Assembly (NCBI GenBank): GCA_903897855.1
Contig: CAIUDH010000097.1
Location: 50,363 to 114,362 of the forward strand
From: an uncultured Bacteroidota bacterium
Lineage (GTDB): Bacteria; Bacteroidota; Bacteroidia; UKL13-3
Direction: 5' to 3'
DNA: 64,000 bases
Shown: piece after piece, positions 1 through 10,050 of the stretch
Position numbering within the stretch: position 1 is the stretch's first letter
Layout of the letters: each line of letters starts with the position of its first letter
Program-made: the position numbers and the translations under genes
Notes under the pieces: model-generated
What the model was told of the DNA's origin: nothing
Databases searched by the model: none
Seen by the model: the letters and a program-made list of their open reading frames with translations, nothing else

Positions 1-2277
1 AGCTATCTTGGTTATATCACAAGAGCAAAGCCAGTACCGAAAATTCCGATTCAAATCCTGAATTTTGTACTCGAGCCCAATGATTTCGATTTGGGTGAAA
101 TTGAAGTAAAACCCGGAGAGAATCCTGCCCACGCTTTAATTAGGTTAGCAAATGGAAACCAGCGTAAATATAATCCTGATCGTATCGACGCCTATGAGTA
201 TGAAAGTTTCAGTGCCCTCAGTTTATCCATCGACCATTTAGACCCACGAATCCAGAAAATGCCTTGGTTTAAGAATATTAAACCCTTATTTGATAGTATT
301 AACGGCATACACAGCGATGAAGGCAAGCCTCTATTGCCCGTCTTTATTTCTGAAACGGTATCTGATTACTACTTTCAGTCGCCCCCGAAAAAGCATCACG
401 AAACAATCAAAGCAACGAATGTAAAAGGAGTCGGTGTAACCGACGGAACCACGGCTGTGCAAGTGCTCGGCACTACTTTGCAGCAGTACAATTTTTATGA
501 TAGTTGGATTCCTATTATGAAGAAGTCATTTATATCGCCCATCGGTGACGGTTGTTTTTTTTATTATAATTATCAGATACGTGACACTGTAACGATTGAA
601 AATAAAACTTGTTATAAAATTGAACTAACACCAAAACGCAAACAAGACCTGGCTTTTACTGGTAATATTTGGATCTCGGACACCTCATACGCGATTATGC
701 GTATCAGCGTTACGGTAGCCAAAGATGCCAATCTGAATTTTATAAATCAAGTGAAAATATCACAGGAAATGACAGAAGTGGCTCCTGATATTTATCTGCC
801 AATGAATACACGCATACTTATTGATTTGGCTGAATTGGTGAAAAACACTCCGAGCTTTTTAGCGAAATTTACTATTTCAAATAATAATTTCGTGATTCAT
901 GCCAAGCAAAAGGCCTCCGTCTTTGAACATAATGTGACTGTGGAAGAAAACGTGCTTAAAGATCAAAAAGATACGGGCTATTGGCAAGATCATCGACACC
1001 AAGCTCTCGATACCAATGAAATGCGTGCTTACAATATGGTTGATTCTTTGCGTAATGTAAAATCAATCAAAAATGGAACCGCGTTGGCACAGTTTTTAGG
1101 AACTGGATTTCAGCCCATTGGTAAAGTTGATATTGGCCCTTACTATTATTTAGTGAACAAAAACAATGTAGAAGGTTGGAGGGTTAGTTTAGGTTTGCGA
1201 ACCAACTATAAGTTCAGTCATTTTACTACCTTGAAAACCTATGCGGCCTATGGGTTTAAAGATGAAAAAATACGATATAGTATTCTCGAAGATTTTGTGC
1301 TCACCCGCAAAAGATGGACGAACTGTGGGCTGCAACGAAGGGTAGATGTAGACCAGGCCGGACTCAGTGATGGAAGTGCCGAATTTAATAGCGCTGCCTT
1401 TGCAGTGAATTCTATTTTTTCCAGCTTGAGCAGAATTAATCTGACGGAGGAAAATAAAATTTATTTTCTTCGTCAATTTCAAAAAGATTGGATCCTGAAA
1501 TTAAATGGATCACATAAAGTTTTTACGCCCTATTTCCCATTTACCTATATAAGAGACGATGGTGTTTTAGATACTACTTTCACCACTACCAGTGCAAATA
1601 TTGAATTACGCTTCGCCCATAATGAACGCGTGCTGGTCGACGATAATACACGTTATCTAATGGGTACCGAAAAATCACCCGTGATCACCTTCGGATATAC
1701 TGTTGCATTTAAAGGCTTACTGAATGGTAGTTTTGGAAATAATAAGTTGTATTTTAATATTCGTCAATCGGTAAATACTGGCGTGTTAGGACATGCTTTT
1801 TACTACATCAAGGCAGCAAAATTTTTTGGTACGGTCCCATTCCCTTCACTCGACGTGCACCCGGGCAATCAAACAATATATTTTTCAACAACCTCTTTCA
1901 ATTTGATGAATTTTTATGAGTTCGTCAGCGACCAATTTGTAAGTGTGTTTTATGAGCAATATATGGAGGGGCTCATCACCAATAGAGTGCCGTTACTAAA
2001 GCGTTTGCACTGGCGTACCTTGGCTACCATAAAAGGCGTTTACGGAAGTATGAGTGCCACCAATAAGGCAATCATTCCGATGACTAAACGTTCATTTCAA
2101 ACCTTGGAACACCTTCCTTATGTTGAAGTAAGTTATGGCTTTGAAAACATTTTTAAATACTTTCGCCTTGATGTGGTGCACCGATTAACGTATCGAGATG
2201 CCAGTGTATTCAATAATGGCGCTACCTATACTCCTCGACGTTGGGGGGTGTTGGTTTCTGCTCAATTTAATTTATAA
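1..2277 (+). CDS. DUF5686-family outer-membrane protein, 5' end outside the window
   Basis: The reading frame is open from the first base of the window to the TAA at 2275-2277, so the N-terminus is missing; a TTG at 91 is only an internal codon. What remains (about 758 codons) matches the Bacteroidota DUF5686 family. The end of an N-terminal carboxypeptidase-regulatory-like fold is followed by the family hallmark: a strand reading GEIEVKPGENPAHALI, then a Y-rich stretch. The C-terminal third alternates aromatic and polar residues and ends in ...SAQFNL, as in outer-membrane beta-barrels. The family is thought to sit in the outer membrane next to the TonB-dependent receptor group; its biochemical role is not known. 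It is followed 51 nt later by a polyprenyl synthase, so cotranscription is possible. Confidence 0.85.
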   Translation, partial: SYLGYITRAKPVPKIPIQILNFVLEPNDFDLGEIEVKPGENPAHALIRLANGNQRKYNPDRIDAYEYESFSALSLSIDHLDPRIQKMPWFKNIKPLFDSINGIHSDEGKPLLPVFISETVSDYYFQSPPKKHHETIKATNVKGVGVTDGTTAVQVLGTTLQQYNFYDSWIPIMKKSFISPIGDGCFFYYNYQIRDTVTIENKTCYKIELTPKRKQDLAFTGNIWISDTSYAIMRISVTVAKDANLNFINQVKISQEMTEVAPDIYLPMNTRILIDLAELVKNTPSFLAKFTISNNNFVIHAKQKASVFEHNVTVEENVLKDQKDTGYWQDHRHQALDTNEMRAYNMVDSLRNVKSIKNGTALAQFLGTGFQPIGKVDIGPYYYLVNKNNVEGWRVSLGLRTNYKFSHFTTLKTYAAYGFKDEKIRYSILEDFVLTRKRWTNCGLQRRVDVDQAGLSDGSAEFNSAAFAVNSIFSSLSRINLTEENKIYFLRQFQKDWILKLNGSHKVFTPYFPFTYIRDDGVLDTTFTTTSANIELRFAHNERVLVDDNTRYLMGTEKSPVITFGYTVAFKGLLNGSFGNNKLYFNIRQSVNTGVLGHAFYYIKAAKFFGTVPFPSLDVHPGNQTIYFSTTSFNLMNFYEFVSDQFVSVFYEQYMEGLITNRVPLLKRLHWRTLATIKGVYGSMSATNKAIIPMTKRSFQTLEHLPYVEVSYGFENIFKYFRLDVVHRLTYRDASVFNNGATYTPRRWGVLVSAQFNL

Positions 2278-2328
2278 GTAACTTAACCAAAAAACTTATC
2301 GCAAGATAGGAATGAGGAAATAAAAGAA

Positions 2329-3303
2329 ATGTCGAGTGCATTAAATACCATAAAAAAGCCAATCGCTAAGGAGTTGGCACTATTCGAAGAGAAGTTTAAA
2401 GCTTCTCTTAAAAGTGATGTCGCTTTACTCGATACCATCATGAGTTATGTGGTAAAACGTAAAGGCAAAGAAATGCGTCCGATACTCGTTTTCTTGAGCG
2501 CTAAAATATTCGGTGATATCAATGATGCTACCTACCGTGGGGCAAGTTTGGTGGAGCTACTGCATACGGCAACTTTAGTGCACGACGATGTCGTTGATGA
2601 CTCTCTTGAACGCAGAGGTTTTTTTAGTATCAATGCATTATGGAAAAATAAAATTGCGGTATTGATTGGCGATTATCTCCTCAGTAAAGGATTGCTTTTA
2701 AGTATGGATAATGATGAATTTTTCCTTCTGAAAATATTGAGTGATGCCGTGCGACGCATGAGCGAAGGAGAACTCTTACAGATTGAACGCACCCGTAAAT
2801 TAAACATTACTGAAGCTGATTACTATACCATCATCGGCAATAAGACAGCCTCCCTTATTGCCTCCTGCTGTGCCATTGGCGCTGCTACCGTTACGGAAGA
2901 TAAAGCACAAGTTGCGACCTTAAAACAATTTGGAGAAATTATCGGCATCGCATTTCAAATGAAAGATGATTTATTTGACTTCGGCACCGAAGATATCGGA
3001 AAACCAACAGGCATCGATATCAAAGAAAAAAAAATGACCTTGCCCTTGATTTACAGTTTAAACAACTGCACTACTGCAGAGAGACGACGCATTATTAATA
3101 TCGTAAAAAGTAAAACAAAAGACCGCAAAAAAATTGATGAGGTTATTCGTTTCGTACATGAAAAAGGAGGTATCAGTTTTACCATAGAGAAAATGCATGA
3201 GTACCGAGACAAAGCCATTGGAATACTACAAACCTTGCCGCAAAACGAGGCCAATACTTCATTGCAGGGGCTCGTAAATTATGTTGTAGAACGAAAAAAG
3301 TAA
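2329..3303 (+). CDS. ispB: Polyprenyl (octaprenyl-type) diphosphate synthase
   Basis: A 324-residue trans-isoprenyl diphosphate synthase. It elongates an allylic diphosphate with isopentenyl diphosphate to give the side chain of the respiratory quinone (menaquinone in most Bacteroidota). Both Asp-rich motifs are intact: first DDVVD at residues 86-90 after a conserved H85, second DDLFD at 213-217. The substrate-binding KGKEMRP stretch is at 45-51 and the KPTGID-type loop follows the second motif. Length is normal for the family. The ATG at 2329 is the natural start. The chain length of the product cannot be read with certainty, so the symbol is by family resemblance. Confidence 0.9.
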   Translation: MSSALNTIKKPIAKELALFEEKFKASLKSDVALLDTIMSYVVKRKGKEMRPILVFLSAKIFGDINDATYRGASLVELLHTATLVHDDVVDDSLERRGFFSINALWKNKIAVLIGDYLLSKGLLLSMDNDEFFLLKILSDAVRRMSEGELLQIERTRKLNITEADYYTIIGNKTASLIASCCAIGAATVTEDKAQVATLKQFGEIIGIAFQMKDDLFDFGTEDIGKPTGIDIKEKKMTLPLIYSLNNCTTAERRRIINIVKSKTKDRKKIDEVIRFVHEKGGISFTIEKMHEYRDKAIGILQTLPQNEANTSLQGLVNYVVERKK

Positions 3304-3331
3304 ATACGGCAAATTATAATCTTTGGTTTTG

Positions 3332-3507
3332 TTAAATTTATCATACTCCTACTCTAGGACTTAGGCTGTAAAACCTAAATTATGGGGGGCACGAAACTTC
3401 AACATGTCCGTGAGTACCCCGTCCAAAAAATCTTCCTAAACGCCTTGTAAATGCTTTAATGTGCATAAATATGGCAACCCCTCTTTCTTGGTTGCGTTTT
3501 ATTTTTG
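3332..3507 (+). ncRNA. Candidate structured small RNA upstream of the coiled-coil/zapA/rny group
   Basis: The 248-nt gap between the prenyl synthase and the coiled-coil gene holds ordered complementarity. GGAC at 3357-3360 pairs with GTCC at 3421-3424 and encloses two helices: TTAGG/CCTAA (3361-3365 with 3374-3378), and GGGG/CCCC (3384-3387 with 3417-3420) continued by CACG/CGTG (3390-3393 with 3409-3412) around a 15-nt loop. This is a three-way junction. Downstream, a hairpin (3474-3495) and T-rich tract look like an intrinsic terminator. A promoter-like TAATCTTTG ends at 3325, giving an expected transcript of about 175 nt. Proximity to zapA recalls the ssrS (6S RNA)-zapA linkage of proteobacteria, but I cannot match a 6S consensus. 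It could also be a leader element of the downstream operon. Confidence 0.45.
3474..3507 (+). terminator. Probable intrinsic terminator of the candidate small RNA
   Basis: GCAACC at 3474-3479 and GGTTGC at 3490-3495 form a perfect 6-bp stem with a 10-nt pyrimidine-rich loop. It is followed at once by GTTTTATTTTTG. The stem is short, so strength is uncertain. If real, the downstream genes need their own promoter between here and 3552. Confidence 0.5.
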
Positions 3508-3551
3508 TAATCAGCTTCACGCTCCCTTTACTATCAAAAAAAAAAATCATC

Positions 3552-4757
3552 ATGGCGTTTATAGAAAAAATTCAAGACATAAACCTGCGTGTTGCTAATA
3601 TTATAAAGCAACAGCAACTCCTTAAAAGCCAAGCTCAAAACTGGGAACACCTGTATAAGGAAGCGACTGAGGTACAGAAAAAACTAATTGAGCAAAGCAC
3701 CGAGAATATAAAAAGAATCGACGCGCTGAGTAATGAAATAACGACCTTAAAAACAGACCTCGCCGCTTCAGAATTGAAACATCAGCAGCTAATTGAGAAA
3801 CAAAATAATTTAACAGTAGAGCATCTCGGCTTAAAATCAGAGAATCAAAACATAAGCAACGAATTACACGCTTTACGCCTAAAAGAAGAGCAGCAGCTGA
3901 CACTTCATTTTGGCAACGAGAAAGAACAGGAACAACTCAAAGCGATCTGTGAAGACCTCAAAGAACAATTGCAGGCATCACAGCAACTCAACACCGAACT
4001 GCAAACAGATTTGCAGGCATCAAAAATTGCATGGGTAGAGGAACAGGCGCAGGCTACCACTACAGCACAACAAAAAAATAGTTTAGAGAAAGAGCTCACC
4101 CTACTAAAAGATAAATATCAAACCCAACTCTCAGAACTTCATAGTAAAATTTCTCACTCGGAGAGTCAAACAGAAAAGGGGATAGCCGAAAAAAGAAAAC
4201 TTCAAGAAAATGTCGCTGAACTCACCCAGAGCAACGAAAATAAACAAGCAGAGCTGACCCTTTTCCAAGAAAAATTAGGAGAGATGGAAATTCAGCTTTC
4301 TTTACCTCCGGAATTGAACGAGAATAGTGCTCTGATAAGTCAGGTAGAACAACTCACCGCTCAAATAGCCAATCTGGAATTTGAGCGCGACCTCATCAAA
4401 GAAACGCATCTACTCGCCGAAAATGCCCGCCCAAGAAAAATTGTGGAAACCTCAAATCAAGGTTCAGGTAGTAACGATGACCAAATTCATTTCCTCTACG
4501 CAGAGCTTCAAACCAGCCAGGCCTTGAATTCAGAGCTTGAAAATCAGATTCATAGCTATATCGATATCATCGCTGAACAAACCAAAAAAGCCGAAGCAGT
4601 GCCCTCCGAATTAAAAAATTTAGCAGAACAAAATAAAATCGTTAAACTTGCAGAAGCGATAGAAGGGAATACGGTAGCTTCAAATATTGAGTTAAAGCAG
4701 AAGTTGAGTGAGATGATAAAAGAAGTTGACCGTTGTATTGCTAAATTAAGCAGCTAA
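3552..4757 (+). CDS. Coiled-coil protein encoded upstream of ZapA
   Basis: The start is taken at ATG 3552 (MAFIEKIQDI...); an in-frame start at 3459 would add a stretch overlapping the putative RNA terminator. The 401-residue product is almost entirely heptad-like, rich in E, Q, K and L, from about residue 10 to 300, with no signal peptide, membrane segment or Cys. This indicates a long cytoplasmic coiled coil. The gene is 25 nt upstream of zapA and in the same group as rny. Coiled-coil proteins such as ZapB partner ZapA at the Z-ring in other bacteria, so a division role is a reasonable guess, but there is no recognisable family and low-complexity coils mislead homology searches. Confidence 0.75.
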   Translation: MAFIEKIQDINLRVANIIKQQQLLKSQAQNWEHLYKEATEVQKKLIEQSTENIKRIDALSNEITTLKTDLAASELKHQQLIEKQNNLTVEHLGLKSENQNISNELHALRLKEEQQLTLHFGNEKEQEQLKAICEDLKEQLQASQQLNTELQTDLQASKIAWVEEQAQATTTAQQKNSLEKELTLLKDKYQTQLSELHSKISHSESQTEKGIAEKRKLQENVAELTQSNENKQAELTLFQEKLGEMEIQLSLPPELNENSALISQVEQLTAQIANLEFERDLIKETHLLAENARPRKIVETSNQGSGSNDDQIHFLYAELQTSQALNSELENQIHSYIDIIAEQTKKAEAVPSELKNLAEQNKIVKLAEAIEGNTVASNIELKQKLSEMIKEVDRCIAKLSS

Positions 4758-4782
4758 ATAAAAAGTTGATTTTTCATACATC

Positions 4783-5061
4783 GTGGCTACGCTAAAAGTT
4801 ACAATTGCAGGAAAAGAGTTTCCGCTTACTGTGGACGAAAGTACCCATAACGAGGTATTGCAAGCCGCCGAATCGATCAATCAAAAGATACTACAACATC
4901 AACAACAGTTTAAAGTAGATGTAAAAGACGCCCTGGCAATGTGTGCTTTAGAATTTGCCACATTAAATTGCCAGTTGCAAAAAACGGCTCATGAGTGGCA
5001 TCAGGTGCAAACCGAGATAGACGCTCTGCATTTTACATTGCAATCAGCTGAAAGTATCTAG
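4783..5061 (+). CDS. zapA: Cell division protein ZapA family
   Basis: A 92-residue protein starting at GTG 4783, with the ZapA pattern: an N-terminal beta hairpin (TLKVTIAGKEFPL), a helix with the E..LQAAESIN motif, and a C-terminal helix suited to coiled-coil dimerisation. ZapA binds FtsZ and bundles protofilaments at the division site. It lies 25 nt after a coiled-coil protein gene and 80 nt before rny. A zapA-rny pairing is familiar from Bacteroidota. The start is supported because the next in-frame Met falls inside the conserved domain. Confidence 0.85.
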   Translation: MATLKVTIAGKEFPLTVDESTHNEVLQAAESINQKILQHQQQFKVDVKDALAMCALEFATLNCQLQKTAHEWHQVQTEIDALHFTLQSAESI

Positions 5062-5141
5062 TCGCTTAGTTTTTATCATCCCCTTCCTCGCCTAGTTTTA
5101 AATTTTAATTACGAAACCCCTTTTTAAAAGGCAAACCCATT

Positions 5142-6710
5142 ATGGATGAAATGATATTATATGCTTTAATAGCATTATTGGTTGGAGGAATTTTAGGCAC
5201 CATTATTACCCTTGTTATAAACAGTGGCCGCAACAAAAAAAGCGTGAACTCTGCCCAGGTTGAAAAAAATAAAATAATCAAGGAAGGTGAAGCTCTTGCT
5301 GAAGTCGCTAAGAAAAATAGAATCCTGGAAGCCAAAGAAGAAATTCTGAAACTTAAAGAGGAAAATGAGCGCGATGTTGTAAAACGTAACAGCCAACTGG
5401 TACAAAACGAACAACGAGCCAAAGCACTCGAACAGGGTCTGAAGCAGAAGATGGATAATTTGGGTCATAAGGAGGCCGAATTAGAAAAAGTCAAAAAAGA
5501 CTTGACTACCCAACTGGAAATTAATAAGGTGAAGCATGATGATTTGCAGAAACATCAAAGTCAGCAAATCAAGCAATTGGAGGTAATGGCCGGCCTTACC
5601 GCCGAACAAGCTAAACTTCAATTGATCGAAAGTTTGAAAGATGAAGCTCGTGCCCAGGCCGCCAATCAAATCAAAGACATTGCCGACGAAGCAAGATTAA
5701 ATGCTTCGAAAGATGCCAAGAAAATTATTGTACAAACCATACAACGCACGGCCTCTGAACATGCCATCGAAAATTCAATCTCGGTGTTTCATATCGATAA
5801 CGATGAAATAAAAGGGCGTATCATTGGACGTGAAGGCAGAAATATACGCGCCCTGGAAGCGGAAACAGGAGTGGAATTTATTGTTGATGACACCCCGGAA
5901 GCTATTATCCTGTCGTGTTTCGATCCCTATCGCCGCGAAATTGCCCGTTTAAGTTTACACCGCCTTGTGCAAGATGGACGAATTCACCCGGCCCGTGTAG
6001 AGGAAGTGGTGAAAAAAACCAAACGCGACCTTGAAGAAGAAATTGCAGAACTCGGAAAACGTACCGCGATCGATTTAGGTATTCATGGCTTGCATCCTGA
6101 AATTATTCGATTGGTAGGGAAGATGCGCTATCGTAGTAGCTACGGTCAAAATTTATTGCAACATAGCCGCGAAGTAGCCAACCTCTGTGCCATTATGGCT
6201 GCCGATTTAGGCCTCAATGTGAAACTCGCCAAACGTGCTGGATTACTGCACGATATTGGTAAAGTGAGTGAAGAAGATCCTGAAATGCCTCACGCATTAT
6301 TGGGAATGAAAATAGCCGAACGTTGTAAAGAACACCCTATCATCTGCAATGCCATCGGGGCTCACCATGATGAGGTAGAAATGACCGATATCATATCACC
6401 GATCGTTCAGGCTTGCGACTCCATCTCAGGAGCACGCCCGGGTGCACGCCGCGAAGACACTGAACAATACCTAAAACGATTAGGAGATCTGGAGAAAGTG
6501 GCACGCAGCAATAACGGGGTCATCAATGCCTACGCCATTCAAGCAGGTCGCGAGTTACGTGTCATTGTGGAAGCCGAAAGAGTAACCGATGCCGAAGCGG
6601 ATGTGATGAGCTTGAATATCGCACACAAAATTCAAACAGATATGACCTATCCCGGACAGATAAAAGTAACCGTAATTCGTGAGAAACGCTCGGTGAATTA
6701 CGCAAAATAA
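5142..6710 (+). CDS. rny: Ribonuclease Y
   Basis: A 522-residue membrane-anchored endoribonuclease that starts decay of many mRNAs. The order is standard: one N-terminal transmembrane helix (residues 5-27), a long charged coiled coil (about 35-200), a KH RNA-binding domain with [10 protein letters not shown] at 225-234, and an HD metal-dependent phosphohydrolase domain with H370-D371 in GLLHDIGK and a second HH pair in GAHHDEVE. The C-terminus [11 protein letters not shown] is the family ending. It probably belongs to the coiled-coil/zapA group upstream. Confidence 0.96.
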   Translation: MDEMILYALIALLVGGILGTIITLVINSGRNKKSVNSAQVEKNKIIKEGEALAEVAKKNRILEAKEEILKLKEENERDVVKRNSQLVQNEQRAKALEQGLKQKMDNLGHKEAELEKVKKDLTTQLEINKVKHDDLQKHQSQQIKQLEVMAGLTAEQAKLQLIESLKDEARAQAANQIKDIADEARLNASKDAKKIIVQTIQRTASEHAIENSISVFHIDNDEIKGRIIGREGRNIRALEAETGVEFIVDDTPEAIILSCFDPYRREIARLSLHRLVQDGRIHPARVEEVVKKTKRDLEEEIAELGKRTAIDLGIHGLHPEIIRLVGKMRYRSSYGQNLLQHSREVANLCAIMAADLGLNVKLAKRAGLLHDIGKVSEEDPEMPHALLGMKIAERCKEHPIICNAIGAHHDEVEMTDIISPIVQACDSISGARPGARREDTEQYLKRLGDLEKVARSNNGVINAYAIQAGRELRVIVEAERVTDAEADVMSLNIAHKIQTDMTYPGQIKVTVIREKRSVNYAK

Positions 6711-6802
6711 AATCACGTCCTCGCAAGTAAATCAGCCATAGACCTGCCGACATACCCTTGATTAACCTCTTGCATTAACACAATTTTTGCAACCATTTTC
6801 AT

Positions 6803-6810
6803 TATATTTG
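6803..6810 (+). promoter_or_regulatory. Core promoter of the T9SS cargo gene at 6830
   Basis: TATATTTG matches the Bacteroidota -7 element TAnnTTTG. A TTTG at 6786-6789 lies only 13 nt upstream, shorter than the usual 17-23 nt, so the -33 part is doubtful. The start codon lies 20 nt downstream. Confidence 0.55.
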
Positions 6811-6829
6811 TACTTATACATAAACAAGG

Positions 6830-9800
6830 GTGAATTGCGCGCGGATACCATATAAACAGGCTGCTTTTATAGTGGCATTTCTTTGCTTGACAACCCTACA
6901 AGCACAGAAAAAACTGGTGCGACCCCATCCTTCCTCTACCCTTTCCTTCGTTAAAAATATGGGCCAATGGCAAGAACCATTTTTATATAAAGCGGAAGTG
7001 CCACATGGCGCTGTTTTTCTAGAACACAGCGGTATTACCTATAATTTTATAAGCCCCCAAAGTGCCTCTGAAATCCATACACAGATGCATAGCTACTTTA
7101 GAGAAGCGGGGAACAAAGAAGTCGTTGCCAATCTTCATGCATTTAAAATGAAATTTAAAAATGCCCATGAAACCATTACGATTACTGAAGAGGAAAAACA
7201 GGATACGTATCATAATTATTATCTCGGTAACCATCCGTCACAATGGAAAAGCAAAGTGCCCCTCTATAATAAATTGGTGTACAATAACATTTATCCCAAA
7301 ATTGATTATGAAATTTTTAGCGCCGGCAATGCTCTGAAATATAATTTCATCATCAACCCCGGTGCCAACTATCGCCAAATATCAATGCAGTATGAGGGTT
7401 GTGAACTACTCCTGGAAAATGGCAAACTGAAGATAAAAACTTCCGTCAATGAAGTGATCGAGGCCGAACCTTATGCCTACCAACTTATCCATGACCGAGT
7501 GGTTCGAGTGCCCTGTATGTTTGTTTTAAGAGGAATGGAGGTTCATTTCCAAACCGCCGACTTCGACACCTCCGCCCCCTTAATCATCGACCCCGTCATC
7601 GTGTTTGCAACTTATTCGGGAAGCACCGTAGATAATTTTGGCTTCACCGCCGCCTTCGATAGTGAAGAGAACCTTTACAGCGCTGGCATCACCGGCGCAC
7701 TTGGATATCCAACAACCACTGGAGCCTTTCATGTAACCTTTCAAGGAGGAAGCGCAAGATATGTTTTTAGAGGTGTTGATAATGGGGCAACCGGTTGGGA
7801 TATCACCATTAGTAAATATAACCCTTCCGGCAGCTCTTTACTTTATGCTACTTACCTGGGAGGCAACGATAATGAATACCCTCATAGTTTATTGGTTGAT
7901 TACAACGATAACCTGATTGTTATGGGTTCAACTTTTTCAAAAAACTTTCCTCGTAGTATCACTGCCTTCGACACTGCACTCAACGATGGAATCATTGGGA
8001 ACAGAACAGATATCATTCTTACAAAATTTAATTCCAGTGGAACCTTCCTTGCTTCTACCTTTGTGGGAGGCGATAAATTCGATGGCGTATCTTTTGGGAA
8101 TGGTTCTAATAGCAGTCTGGTTTATAATTATGCCGATGAGTTTAGAGGAGATCTGATTGCAGATAAAGACAATAATTACTATATCGGTTCAATTACTGAA
8201 TCGGATAATTTTCCAACAAAAAACCCTTTCCAATCCACCTTAAAGGGTTCTTTCGATGGTGTGATTTTTAAGATCGACTCTAATCTATCCAAGATGCTCT
8301 GGAGCTCCTATATTGGAGGTGCTGGCCAAGATGCAGTGTATTCTGTTGATTTGAATAAAAACAATATCGTTTATATCTGCGGGGGAACTTCTAGTAGCGA
8401 CTTTCCTTCCAGTGCCAACGCTTATCAAAAAAATTATGAGGGTGCCATTGATGGTTATATCGCACGCATTGATAACGATGGAAATAAAATTCTATCGTCA
8501 ACCTACATTGGCACCGCTCGCTACGACCAAACTTATTTTATTGAAATTGATAGAAAAGGGAACATTTTTGCCACCGGCCAAACAGAGGGAAACTTTCCTG
8601 TGACTGCCACCAAGTATAATAACCCTTTAAGCGGACAGTTTATTATTAAGCTCGACAGCACCTTATCGGTCAAAGAATTCTCTACCGTTTTTGGAAGCGA
8701 TCGAGGTGGCGCTAACCCCGACCCAAACATATCGCCCACCGCTTTTTTGGTCGATAACTGTAACCTAATTTACGTGTGTGGCTGGGGAAGTAATTTAAAT
8801 ATTGACCACCATGGAAGTACCATTGGTATGCCTCTCGTATACACCCCCTTCCCTCCGGCTTACGATAAAACCGACGGTAACGATTTTTACTTAATTGTTT
8901 TTGAACCCAATTGTGATGGAGTAAGATACACTAGCTATCTAGGCGGCGACTCCTCTTTAGATCATGTGGATGGTGGGACAAGCCGATTTGATAAACGAGG
9001 TATCATTTACGGCGCCGTATGCGCAAGTTGTGGCGGTTTTAACGATTTTCCCACCCAACCACCCAGTGTGAAATTTAAAAATAATATCAGTGGCGAATGC
9101 AGTAATGCCGCTTTCAAGCTCGACTTTCAATTACATACCGCCATTATCGCGGACTTTAGAGCATCGCCAAGATTCGCCTGCATTCCTCAAACAGTTTCGA
9201 TGAATAGCAAAAGCAAAGCAGCTCATTATTATTGGGATTTTGATAACGATGGTATTACCGATGATACCACCCAGAATCCTCAGTATACCTATACAAAAGC
9301 CGGACCATACACCATTCGATTGGTATGCGTAGACACCAATACCTGCAACCGTTTTGATACCGTTTACGATGAAGTAACCATGCTCGACAATTCGACCGCT
9401 GACTTTACCTATGAAATGTCGTATTGCGATAATACCATCACCATAAAAAACAAGAGTAAAAATCAAATTACTTTTTTATGGGATTTTGGAGATGGTATTC
9501 TAGATAGCACTACCGAAAACCCTACGCATATTTATACCGCCACCGGTAAATACAATTTGAAGTTGTTGGTCAACCGCAAATATACTTGCTCCGACAGTAT
9601 GACAAAATTAATCGACTTCGACCAGTTTAAACCCACCCCTATTCTCATACCGAATGTATTCACGCCTAACGGCGACGGCCATAACGACCTCTTTGAAATT
9701 GGGGGCGTGAACCCCAAATGCGACAGCATGGAAATGGAAATTTACACCCGATGGGGACAACTTGTTTTTGAATCAAAGGTGATAGGGAACTGGTGGGGAG

Positions 9801-9916
9801 GAAAAGACAAGACAACCCTATTACCTGAAGGGGTTTATTACTATAAAATAAAAGTAACTGATTTTAAAGGTACCGTAACGAAAAGCAAAGGAGATGTCAC
9901 CATCATAAGAAAATAG
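6830..9916 (+). CDS. Large secreted PKD/SBBP-repeat protein with T9SS type B sorting domain
   Basis: A 1028-residue exported protein. GTG 6830 gives a signal peptide (hydrophobic run at about 10-23, cleavage near LQA-Q). Next comes an N-terminal module with the NMGQW motif (41-48), typical of the DUF7948 proteins of Bacteroidota. The region from about 265 to 760 carries repeated SBBP/beta-propeller units (YATYLGG, WSSYIGG, YTSYLGG type). Two PKD domains follow (cores WDFDNDG and WDFGDG). The last 85 residues are a gliding-motility-type CTD with IPNVFTPNGDGHND and LPEGVYYYKI, the signal for type IX export and surface attachment. The ligand is unknown; an adhesin or surface-layer role is inference from architecture. 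Confidence 0.9.
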   Translation: MNCARIPYKQAAFIVAFLCLTTLQAQKKLVRPHPSSTLSFVKNMGQWQEPFLYKAEVPHGAVFLEHSGITYNFISPQSASEIHTQMHSYFREAGNKEVVANLHAFKMKFKNAHETITITEEEKQDTYHNYYLGNHPSQWKSKVPLYNKLVYNNIYPKIDYEIFSAGNALKYNFIINPGANYRQISMQYEGCELLLENGKLKIKTSVNEVIEAEPYAYQLIHDRVVRVPCMFVLRGMEVHFQTADFDTSAPLIIDPVIVFATYSGSTVDNFGFTAAFDSEENLYSAGITGALGYPTTTGAFHVTFQGGSARYVFRGVDNGATGWDITISKYNPSGSSLLYATYLGGNDNEYPHSLLVDYNDNLIVMGSTFSKNFPRSITAFDTALNDGIIGNRTDIILTKFNSSGTFLASTFVGGDKFDGVSFGNGSNSSLVYNYADEFRGDLIADKDNNYYIGSITESDNFPTKNPFQSTLKGSFDGVIFKIDSNLSKMLWSSYIGGAGQDAVYSVDLNKNNIVYICGGTSSSDFPSSANAYQKNYEGAIDGYIARIDNDGNKILSSTYIGTARYDQTYFIEIDRKGNIFATGQTEGNFPVTATKYNNPLSGQFIIKLDSTLSVKEFSTVFGSDRGGANPDPNISPTAFLVDNCNLIYVCGWGSNLNIDHHGSTIGMPLVYTPFPPAYDKTDGNDFYLIVFEPNCDGVRYTSYLGGDSSLDHVDGGTSRFDKRGIIYGAVCASCGGFNDFPTQPPSVKFKNNISGECSNAAFKLDFQLHTAIIADFRASPRFACIPQTVSMNSKSKAAHYYWDFDNDGITDDTTQNPQYTYTKAGPYTIRLVCVDTNTCNRFDTVYDEVTMLDNSTADFTYEMSYCDNTITIKNKSKNQITFLWDFGDGILDSTTENPTHIYTATGKYNLKLLVNRKYTCSDSMTKLIDFDQFKPTPILIPNVFTPNGDGHNDLFEIGGVNPKCDSMEMEIYTRWGQLVFESKVIGNWWGGKDKTTLLPEGVYYYKIKVTDFKGTVTKSKGDVTIIRK

Positions 9917-10050
9917 GGATAAAGCAGCAGGTGCATGGAAGTCTCATAAATTTGATGTCTTCGATTCGTGGTGCAGATACTTCTTTAATATTATTAATTC
10001 TTACGACGCTATCATTCATACCTCATTTCTCGTATTTTTACATCCATAAA

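Noticed and set aside
3332..3507. Calling the structured RNA 6S RNA (ssrS) outright, or SRP RNA, or a hammerhead ribozyme
   Set aside because: The 5' and 3' ends do not form the long 6S rod, the SRP core motif is absent, and CUGANGA plus GAAA are not in ribozyme arrangement. Kept as an unassigned candidate only.
9131..9466. A 111-codon frame antisense to the PKD region of the large cargo gene
   Set aside because: Arises from repeated GAT/ACC-rich codons on the other strand; no independent support.
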